This document shows positions 30,653 to 36,265 of a DNA stretch of 36,265 bases, piece after piece; positions within the stretch are counted from its first letter, which is position 1, and each line of letters begins with the position of its first letter. This stretch comes from Arcicella sp. GTDB lineage: Bacteria; Bacteroidota; Bacteroidia; Cytophagales; Spirosomataceae. Under the pieces are notes generated by a model. That model was not told where the DNA came from. It did no database searches and saw only the letters and a program-made list of their open reading frames with translations. The translations under genes and the position numbers were made by a program. The stretch is from assembly GCA_025454855.1 (NCBI GenBank), contig JALONS010000010.1:1-36265 (forward strand), read 5' to 3'.

Positions 30653-31096
30653 AATTTGTTAACATAAAAGAACCCAGATGTTTAAGTCTTATCTCTATAG
30701 AGTTTTAGTTATATCTTTAATAACATAATATTAGTTTCGTTTGTCTGTTTTTCTAAAAAAATTATGTGAAACCCAGTAAATATTATGTGAAACCGATAAA
30801 CTACATGAAATTGGTGTACTATTTAATAAATTACCTGATGAAATAGCTAAATTGAAGATTGAAAACTACTGTTCATTATAATCTTGAACTTCCTGTACTA
30901 ATAGCCGTTTTAGAGTTATTTGAAGAATCAGTTCTACATACATTATCAAATGTAATTACTGTACTTTTACTGATTGAAAGTTTAGTTGAATTTTTCATTG
31001 TCGTAAAGGGGTTTATTTTGTTTGATGATTCAAACCTACCACCGATTAACAAGCACAGGAAATACATTATTTATAACCCAAAAACTATTATGTGAA
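30653..31096. promoter_or_regulatory. Divergent intergenic region between the biosynthetic cluster and the LytS/LytTR operon
   Basis: 444 bases without a supported gene, between the LanC-like start (minus) and the first kinase start (plus). It should hold promoters for both directions. It contains the 21-base-spaced repeats at 30761/30782 and a weaker pair at 31066/31087. No tRNA, IS or clear terminator is seen. Short open frames in this stretch have no recognisable product. Confidence 0.6.
30761..30795. promoter_or_regulatory. Candidate LytTR-type operator: ATTATGTGAAACC repeated at 21-bp spacing
   Basis: ATTATGTGAAACCC at 30761 and ATTATGTGAAACCG at 30782 differ only at the last base and are spaced 21 bases apart. 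They lie 109 bases upstream of the first gene of the cluster. The same pair, slightly changed, occurs at 5372/5393, upstream of GT1. The spacing fits LytTR dimers binding two same-face direct repeats (family knowledge). The link to the regulator at 33187 is inference. Confidence 0.6.
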
Positions 31097-31100
31097 ATGG
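31066..31100. promoter_or_regulatory. Weak third 21-bp-spaced repeat pair at the kinase start
   Basis: ATTATTTATAACCC at 31066 and ATTATGTGAAATGG at 31087 are also 21 bases apart. The second copy overlaps the preferred start codon of the kinase (31097), so this pair could mean autoregulation, or chance similarity. The match is weaker than in the other two pairs. Confidence 0.3.
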
Positions 31101-32182
31101 CAAAACTGCAAAAATTATACCTCAAACTCAAACAAAAAATAAATTCAAATACCCAATTCCGCTTACACTTTATCGTATGGATTATATACTTTTTACTAAT
31201 AAATCTCAATTATTATATTGGTACTGGCGGTAAAAATAATTTAATCAACTCCTTCTCACACATACTTATAGTGGCTGTGGTTATCTTTTATGGAAATGTA
31301 TTTGTGGTTTCTTCTTATTTTCTTCCTCGCAGACAATACTTTGGGGAGTTGCTGGGCATAATTGCTCTCTTTATTATTTTTGGAGTTTGTAGATATATTC
31401 TTGACTTTCAGTTATTACCTCTTTTGGGTGAAGAATATAAGTATTACAAAGTTTTAGATGGTCGCTTTTTTTTGGATACGGGCTGGTTTTCTATTCAATA
31501 TTTATTATTAAGCTTTGGCTACTGGTTTGCACTCCAAACCATCAAGACAGAAAGAGAGAAAAATACTATGCTTCTGAAACTTATAGATTACGAAAAAAAA
31601 GTATATCAACTCGAAATGGATTTTCTACGAAGTCAGATAAGCCCACATTTTATTTACAACGTCCTGAGTTCAGTTTATACAAAAGTGAGTAAGCTCTCCC
31701 CTGATATTGCAGAGCCTATTATACTGTTATCGGAAATAATGTCGTACACAACAAAGTCTTCAAAGTCCGACGAAGAAGTATTATTAGAAGAAGAATTAGA
31801 AAATATTGAAAGATTCATAGCTTTAGAAAGGTTTCGATACGGGGATTCTTTTCATGTAAAATATACCGTAAATGGTTATGCTGATACAGAGGATAAGATT
31901 TTGCCATTAGTATTATTAACTTTCATTGAGAATGCGTTTAAATATGGAGATAGATCAAATCTCGAAAATCCTATTTCTATCACCATTAATATAGATGACA
32001 AATCGTTGACATTTATTTGTAAGAATTTAAAACAAAGAAAATCAAGTACCAAAAAATCTAATAAAATAGGGGTAAGTAATACTACTCGGAGATTAGAACT
32101 AAAATATCCTCACAGATACACCCTTAATATTGATAATACTACTGATGAGTATATCGTATTTTTTAAACTAATTTTAAGTTAA
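31097..32182 (+). CDS. LytS-type membrane sensor histidine kinase
   Basis: 362 residues from the ATG at 31097 (the frame is open from 31022, but the first membrane segment starts about 24 residues after this ATG, which is the usual layout). Four transmembrane segments lie within residues 24-145. The histidine kinase domain follows: LEMDFLRSQISPHFIYNVLSSVYTKV with the phosphoacceptor His184 in SPHFIYN, the N box FIENAFKYGDRS and the G box NKIGVSNTTRRLELKYP. This is the His_kinase/LytS class that pairs with LytTR regulators. It is followed by a soluble paralog and a LytTR response regulator, all on the plus strand and divergent from the biosynthetic cluster, so it probably controls it. Confidence 0.93.
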   Translation: MAKLQKLYLKLKQKINSNTQFRLHFIVWIIYFLLINLNYYIGTGGKNNLINSFSHILIVAVVIFYGNVFVVSSYFLPRRQYFGELLGIIALFIIFGVCRYILDFQLLPLLGEEYKYYKVLDGRFFLDTGWFSIQYLLLSFGYWFALQTIKTEREKNTMLLKLIDYEKKVYQLEMDFLRSQISPHFIYNVLSSVYTKVSKLSPDIAEPIILLSEIMSYTTKSSKSDEEVLLEEELENIERFIALERFRYGDSFHVKYTVNGYADTEDKILPLVLLTFIENAFKYGDRSNLENPISITINIDDKSLTFICKNLKQRKSSTKKSNKIGVSNTTRRLELKYPHRYTLNIDNTTDEYIVFFKLILS

Positions 32183-32324
32183 TTGTAACAATTTATATAT
32201 GAGTGGGTTATAAGATTATAATCTAAAAATATTTAATTAGTTTCTTCCACATCAAAACTTGATATTCTTACCATTTTGATAAACAAAGTATGTAAAGTGT
32301 TATAAAACTTAAAACTTTATAATA

Positions 32325-33158
32325 ATGTCAAAATTTATTTTGGGTGAGATGAGTATTAATCACTACTCACATTCACATACCTCAAATCATTTAAGTCAAA
32401 TCAATTACTTATTGCAGCCCTTTAGTACAAATTTGCATTCCCAAGGCTTTTTTGTTAATACTTTGACGAATAATCAGAGCCTTAATGGGCATTTCTTTCA
32501 TCACGCCAATAAGACAAATACTAATATTGAACAAGATAATAACTCTCTCAATAACCAATTAATTCAATCTGAAAAAAGAATAGCACAACTTGAGATTGAG
32601 TCTTTAAGAACTCAAATAAGCCCTCATTTCGTTTATAATGTTCTTAGTTCTATATACACTAACGTAAAAAAACAATCTCCCGAAATAGCAGAGCAAATCA
32701 TGTTACTTTCAGAGATAATGTCTTACGCCACAAAGAAAACCAATCTTGATCAAGAAGTACTTTTAGAAGAAGAATTAGAAAATATCATACGATATTTAGA
32801 ATTACAAAAAACACGTTATAGTATCAATTCTGGTTTTAGTCTTAAACAAACGGGCAATGCTGATAATGCACTCATTATTCCACTCGTTTTATTAACGTTT
32901 GTAGAAAATGCCTTTAAATACGGTGATAGGTCAAACCCTGAAAAACCCATTACTATAGTCATTGATGTAGCAGACGAAAAGCTGTACTTTAGCTGCAGAA
33001 ACAAAAAATATACAAATCCACAAGGCAGTATAAAGTCTAATGGTATTGGACTTATCAACACCAAAAAGCGATTAGCTATTAAATACCAAGATAGACACAA
33101 CCTCATTATTAATGATACAAATGAAGATTTCGAAGTAATTTTTACTTTAAAATTTTAA
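32325..33158 (+). CDS. Soluble LytS-type histidine kinase with His-rich N-terminus
   Basis: 277 residues. It is a close paralog of the preceding kinase (shared ISPHF(V/I)YNVLSS, LLSEIMSYATKK, VLLEEELENI, FVENAFKYGDRSN, IGLINTKKRL), with the phosphoacceptor His101, but it has no membrane segments. The first 62 residues are replaced by a polar segment with eight histidines (13, 16, 18, 22, 38, 56, 59, 60), then a coiled-coil-like linker (about 68-95). Histidine-rich segments can bind transition metals, so a metal- or redox-sensing role is possible but unproven. The 142-base gap before it has an AGATTATAATCT palindrome at 32213. It probably arose by duplication of the neighbour and forms a heterodimer or a second input for the same regulator. 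Confidence 0.88.
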   Translation: MSKFILGEMSINHYSHSHTSNHLSQINYLLQPFSTNLHSQGFFVNTLTNNQSLNGHFFHHANKTNTNIEQDNNSLNNQLIQSEKRIAQLEIESLRTQISPHFVYNVLSSIYTNVKKQSPEIAEQIMLLSEIMSYATKKTNLDQEVLLEEELENIIRYLELQKTRYSINSGFSLKQTGNADNALIIPLVLLTFVENAFKYGDRSNPEKPITIVIDVADEKLYFSCRNKKYTNPQGSIKSNGIGLINTKKRLAIKYQDRHNLIINDTNEDFEVIFTLKF

Positions 33159-33186
33159 ATAATATAACTAACCTTAGCTCAAAACT

Positions 33187-33927
33187 ATGTTAAAGTGTTT
33201 AATTATTGATGATGAAAATCATGCAATAGAACTATTGTCAGATTATATCAACAACGTTAGCTTTTTAAGTCTCGCAGATACAGCCAATGACCCAATTGCT
33301 GGTTTGAAGCTAATTAATGAAAGTAATTTTGACATCATTTTTTTAGATGTAGAAATGCCTAAGATTACTGGTTTAGAGTTGCTCTCCGGTATTCCAAAGT
33401 CTTGTAAGGTCGTCGTAACGAGTGCCTATCGTGAATATGCTGCAGATGGTTATGAACATGGCATTTTCGATTTCCTAACAAAACCCATCAGATTTGAACG
33501 ATTTCTGAAAGTTGTTCAAAAAATTTTTAATACTATCGCCAAAGAAAATACAAGCATAAAAGAAGAGTATATTTTTGTAAAACTTGATTCTAAAAATCGC
33601 CTACGAAGGATTTTGTATAGTGATATATATTACGTAGAAGGTGCTGGAAATTACATCACGATTCATTTGGAAAATGAGAAAATAATGACGTATCTTACCA
33701 TTCGTGATTTTGAGGAATTAGTTCCAGCCGATAGATTCATCAGAATTCAGAAGTCTTATATAGTATCTATAGAGAAAATTATTGGTCTGGATGGTAATGA
33801 AATTATTCTTATTAACAACCGAAAAGTGTTAGTTGGAGAATCCTACCGAACACGGGTAAGTGAGTTTATGAACAATTTCTTGATTCAGAAAAAAGTTGTA
33901 AATCTTAACTCATCAAAAGAGAAATAG
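33187..33927 (+). CDS. LytTR-family response regulator
   Basis: 246 residues. The receiver domain (1-120) has the acidic pair IIDDEN near the N-terminus, the phosphoacceptor Asp54 in IIFLDVEMPK, Thr/Ser in VVVTSAYREYA and Lys in LTKP. The C-terminal LytTR DNA-binding domain (about 140-235) contains IYYVEGAGNYITIHLEN, MTYLTIRDFEEL and FIRIQKSYIVSIEKI. It lies 28 bases after the soluble kinase, so all three genes form one unit. Members bind pairs of direct repeats and activate nearby operons. The 21-base repeats at 30761 and 5372 are candidate targets. Confidence 0.95.
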   Translation: MLKCLIIDDENHAIELLSDYINNVSFLSLADTANDPIAGLKLINESNFDIIFLDVEMPKITGLELLSGIPKSCKVVVTSAYREYAADGYEHGIFDFLTKPIRFERFLKVVQKIFNTIAKENTSIKEEYIFVKLDSKNRLRRILYSDIYYVEGAGNYITIHLENEKIMTYLTIRDFEELVPADRFIRIQKSYIVSIEKIIGLDGNEIILINNRKVLVGESYRTRVSEFMNNFLIQKKVVNLNSSKEK

Positions 33928-34616
33928 TATTACAAAGAATCTTCTCAAACCTAATTGGGCTTCCTTTAATAATTATTTTTAATCCACATAGGTTTCAAGT
34001 TCCTTATTAGGCAAAAATGGCGAGTCACTTAAATTTATGAAACTGTCTTTTACTACTAAACGTACAGGACAAAAAATGACTTAAAGATGGGAGAGACTTC
34101 CACAATTGTTTACTGTTAAACAAAACTATGTTATCATAGAGGTAAACCCTATCATATATTAATTTAGTAGATATCTTCTAAATTTAGAGGGGGCGAATCA
34201 ATCTCGTTACTAAAAAAATATTACTCGCTTGCCAAGCCATGATAATCTTTCGTCCAACTCAGCTAAGTGTGATGAAAGATTATTTAGCTCAGCTCTTAAA
34301 TGGTACAGAGTTACTTATTGCTCTTGGTGTAAGTTCTTCCTAATTTTTCTGAATCAAGATTAATCTTTGAGAATAAACATCGAATTTTCCATCAAATGAT
34401 TGATTTTCAATGTAATTCAAACCTACCTAAAGCATCTTTAATAATTTATCATTCTATGGATATGCTTATTCCGCAATATTACGATACAATTGATTTTTTT
34501 AGGCTTCATAACTGTCAGATAAATAGCCTAAAAAGGGAATGAAAGTGTATAATTTCGAAAATCATCGGCTTACAATCACCATTACTGTTGATTTTGAAGT
34601 GAATTGATGGGATAAA
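33928..34616. other. Gene-free region between convergent genes
   Basis: 689 bases between the regulator (plus strand) and the AAA-ATPase-like gene (minus strand), which converge. Reading frames here are short and broken by stops (for example a 40-codon run around 34205-34345 on the plus strand), and none matches a family I recognise; decayed coding sequence is possible. An inverted repeat, TTTTTAGGC/GCCTAAAAA (34496-34534), could act as a transcription end signal downstream of the minus-strand gene, but its T-run is on the wrong side for a typical intrinsic terminator. Confidence 0.5.
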
Positions 34617-36137
34617 CTAATCTCTTATTTCCTCCCATTGTAATTCGGCTACTTTTTTTGTTTCACTTGAAAAATTAATACCAATAGCAATTAGCTTTTT
34701 ATCATCCTGCAAAAAAGGTTCTAAATATCCTTTGTCTTTTATCTGTTGAAGTGCTTTTTCTGCTGATTCATCTAATTTGAATTCTATGCAATAGACATAT
34801 TCCTGCAAACGAATCAAGGCATCCATTCGTCCATCGGAGGTTTGTACTTCCGACTGGATATAAACACCCAGTAGTGTAAAAGTCAAATGAATAATGGCAT
34901 GATAAAAATGTTCGTTCTCTCGTTGCCATAATTCATAAGGTAATGATTTGAATATGGTGTTCAAGATTCCCTCTAAACGGTCGATTTCTCCTTTTTCTAA
35001 TAGTTGCCTAATTTTATCAACATATACCGCTCCATAACCTGCATCGTTTTGGCTATAAGCTGACATGAGCACATCTACGTATGATTTTTTTACTTCTTTA
35101 TTGGGGTAACTCAACACATAGACATCACTCATTGGACTGTAAGACTTCACGGTAAGATAGCCAGTTTGAAACATCAAAGGAATCAGCTCTAATTTTTCAA
35201 TATCGTAGGCACTCAGGGCGTTCGCTCCAATTTCAATTTCTTCAAAATTATACAAATGTGTCTTTTGAGCTAATTTTATCAAAAAAGTGGGTGTTCCTGT
35301 TTCAAACCAATAATTTTGAAATTTCTTTTTCCTGAAAAAACTTAGTAATGAAAAAGGGTTATAAACACTTATTTCGGTATCCCACGTATAACCATTATAC
35401 CATTCTTTAACTTCCTGTTTATCAAATATTTTTAATTCTTCTCTGAAATTAGCCTCTAATTCCTGTTCTGTAATGCCACAACAAGCTCCAAAACGATAAT
35501 CAATAGTAATATCATCTAAGTTATTCAAATCTGAAAAAATACTAACCCTTGAAAACTTAGATACTCCCGTAATAAAAACTAATTTCAAATGTGGGTCGGC
35601 ATCTTTCAAAATGGAATAAAAGGCTTTCATGGTATCTCTATTTTCGAGAGCCAGTTTCGTTTGAACACCCAAATAGTCAATAATGGGCTTATCGTATTCG
35701 TCTATCAAAACTACTACTTTACCTTTGGTTTTAGCCAGTATTTCGATGAGTTCTTTAAATTTTCCACTGATGACTTCTTCCGTAAGTTGAATATCGTATT
35801 TGTTGGCGATATTATCTAATTCATCACTGATTGCTTTGGTAAGCCCTTTTTCTTTATGCCCAATATTACTAAAAGATATACGAATAACGGGATTGGTCTG
35901 TCCCCAAGTCCATTTATCTTCTATAAATAAGCCTTTAAAAAGCTCTCTTTGGGCTAAAAAGAGACATTCTAACGTACTGATAAACAAAGATTTACCAAAT
36001 CTGCGGGGGCGTGACAAAAAATAGTATTTCCCTTCCTCTATTAATTGGTAAATAAAGGCGGTTTTATCAACGTACATATAGCCATTATTACGAATTTCTC
36101 CAAAATCCTGAATGCCTACGGGATATTTTTGTATCAT
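34617..36137 (-). CDS. AAA-ATPase-like / PD-(D/E)XK nuclease family protein
   Basis: 506 residues. The N-terminal AAA-ATPase-like domain starts with PVGIQDFGEIRNNGYMYVDKTAFIYQLIEEGKYYFLSRPRRFGKSLFISTLECLF, in which RRFGKS is the nucleotide-binding loop, followed by VVLIDEYDKPIIDYL as Walker B. The C-terminal region (about 430-490) has RMDALIRLQEYVYCIEFKLDESAEKALQQIKDKGY, the D-ExK pattern of PD-(D/E)XK nucleases (PDDEXK_9-like). Such proteins occur in many copies in Bacteroidota; their role (mobile, defence or regulatory) is unknown. It is not obviously part of the biosynthetic cluster and faces the LytTR regulator across a gene-free gap. Confidence 0.88.
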   Translation of the reverse strand: MIQKYPVGIQDFGEIRNNGYMYVDKTAFIYQLIEEGKYYFLSRPRRFGKSLFISTLECLFLAQRELFKGLFIEDKWTWGQTNPVIRISFSNIGHKEKGLTKAISDELDNIANKYDIQLTEEVISGKFKELIEILAKTKGKVVVLIDEYDKPIIDYLGVQTKLALENRDTMKAFYSILKDADPHLKLVFITGVSKFSRVSIFSDLNNLDDITIDYRFGACCGITEQELEANFREELKIFDKQEVKEWYNGYTWDTEISVYNPFSLLSFFRKKKFQNYWFETGTPTFLIKLAQKTHLYNFEEIEIGANALSAYDIEKLELIPLMFQTGYLTVKSYSPMSDVYVLSYPNKEVKKSYVDVLMSAYSQNDAGYGAVYVDKIRQLLEKGEIDRLEGILNTIFKSLPYELWQRENEHFYHAIIHLTFTLLGVYIQSEVQTSDGRMDALIRLQEYVYCIEFKLDESAEKALQQIKDKGYLEPFLQDDKKLIAIGINFSSETKKVAELQWEEIRD

Positions 36138-36166
36138 GGTCTTATATTGTTATATCGGGCGATTTG

Positions 36167-36265
36167 AGACTATTTTCCTAAAAGTGAAAGCGTTTCACTT
36201 TTGGAGATATTTGCATTTATACCTAATGTTTTCAGACTATTTTCCTAAAAGTGAAAGCGTTTCAC
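36167..36265. repeat. 67-bp-period direct repeat with internal palindrome
   Basis: The 32-base segment at 36167-36198 is repeated exactly at 36234-36265, so the period is 67 bases; the second copy reaches the window edge and more copies may follow. Each copy holds GTGAAAGCGTTTCAC; in the first copy the arms extend to 10 bases (AAAAGTGAAA/TTTCACTTTT) around GCG. It lies just upstream of the AAA-ATPase-like gene. Confidence 0.75.

Noticed and set aside
30859-31095. 78-codon plus-strand frame just before the first kinase
   Set aside because: No recognisable product; it overlaps the divergent promoter region and is mirrored by an equally uninformative minus-strand frame. Its reading as a hydrophobic peptide is not enough to call a gene.
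31022-31096. Earlier ATG for the membrane kinase
   Set aside because: The 25 extra residues have no family match, and the ATG at 31097 gives the standard short cytoplasmic start before the first membrane helix.
32213-32224. AGATTATAATCT palindrome between the two kinases
   Set aside because: A single short AT-rich palindrome with no second copy; not enough to propose an operator.
34205-34345. Possible broken gene on the plus strand in the gene-free region
   Set aside because: Only about 40 codons are open and the translation matches no family I recognise; too little to call a pseudogene.
34496-34534. Inverted repeat TTTTTAGGC/GCCTAAAAA as an intrinsic terminator
   Set aside because: The loop is 21 bases and the T-run lies on the wrong side for the nearest upstream gene; it may be chance in AT-rich DNA.
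36167-36265. CRISPR array at the right edge
   Set aside because: Only two repeat copies are visible, with a single 35-base spacer, an internal palindrome and no cas genes; it fits an operator or tandem repeat better.

Overview
The window is AT-rich and looks like a member of the Bacteroidota, probably Cytophagales (the genus cannot be set from sequence alone). Pointers are a TonB-dependent receptor with an N-terminal carboxypeptidase-regulatory-like domain, LytS/LytTR regulators, a NusG paralog at an operon head, DUF2147 and YceI proteins, an AAA-ATPase-like/PD-(D/E)XK protein, and start codons without clear Shine-Dalgarno sequences.

About 30.6 kb (left edge to 30652) is one minus-strand gene cluster that I read as a biosynthetic locus for a glycosylated, acylated nonribosomal peptide. 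In transcription order it holds: a LanC-like half protein and a stand-alone NusG N-domain protein; a GT1 glycosyltransferase; tryptophan 2,3-dioxygenase; an M28-like exported protein; a type II thioesterase; a CmlA-type diiron beta-hydroxylase; two GT9 glycosyltransferases, each preceded by a small helical protein; DUF2147; a beta-lactamase-fold protein; YceI; a beta-helix/esterase-fold protein; a di-haem cytochrome c peroxidase; kynurenine 3-monooxygenase; an FtsX/MacB-type permease; a phosphopantetheinyl transferase; a TonB-dependent receptor; two DUF6734-like proteins; a second GT1; a fatty acyl-AMP ligase fused to an ACP; and an NRPS whose first condensation domain runs into an adenylation domain cut by the left edge.

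Proposed logic (inference): the acyl-AMP ligase loads a fatty acid on its own carrier domain, the NRPS condensation domain takes it up, the PPTase activates carrier domains, the thioesterase edits them, and the CmlA-like enzyme beta-hydroxylates a carrier-bound aminoacyl group. The dioxygenase and monooxygenase would turn tryptophan into (3-hydroxy)kynurenine as a building block. Up to six sugar-transfer proteins, in three paralogous pairs, would decorate the product.

The most unusual feature is that several cluster proteins keep a recognisable enzyme or transporter fold but have lost key residues: the esterase domain (Ser, Asp and His), the beta-lactamase fold (Ser and Tyr), the M28 fold (metal ligand and catalytic Glu), the LanC-like protein (all zinc ligands) and the permease (both ATPase-coupling motifs). 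The three hydrolase-like ones carry signal peptides.

Divergent from the cluster are two LytS-type histidine kinases (one membrane-bound, one soluble with a His-rich N-terminus) and a LytTR response regulator (31097-33927). A 14-base motif repeated at 21-base spacing occurs in the divergent intergenic region, again before the second GT1, and more weakly at the kinase start; it is a candidate LytTR operator. Two related MITE-like elements lie inside the cluster. A 689-base gene-free gap and an unrelated AAA-ATPase-like/PD-(D/E)XK protein close the window, followed by a 67-base-period repeat at the right edge.
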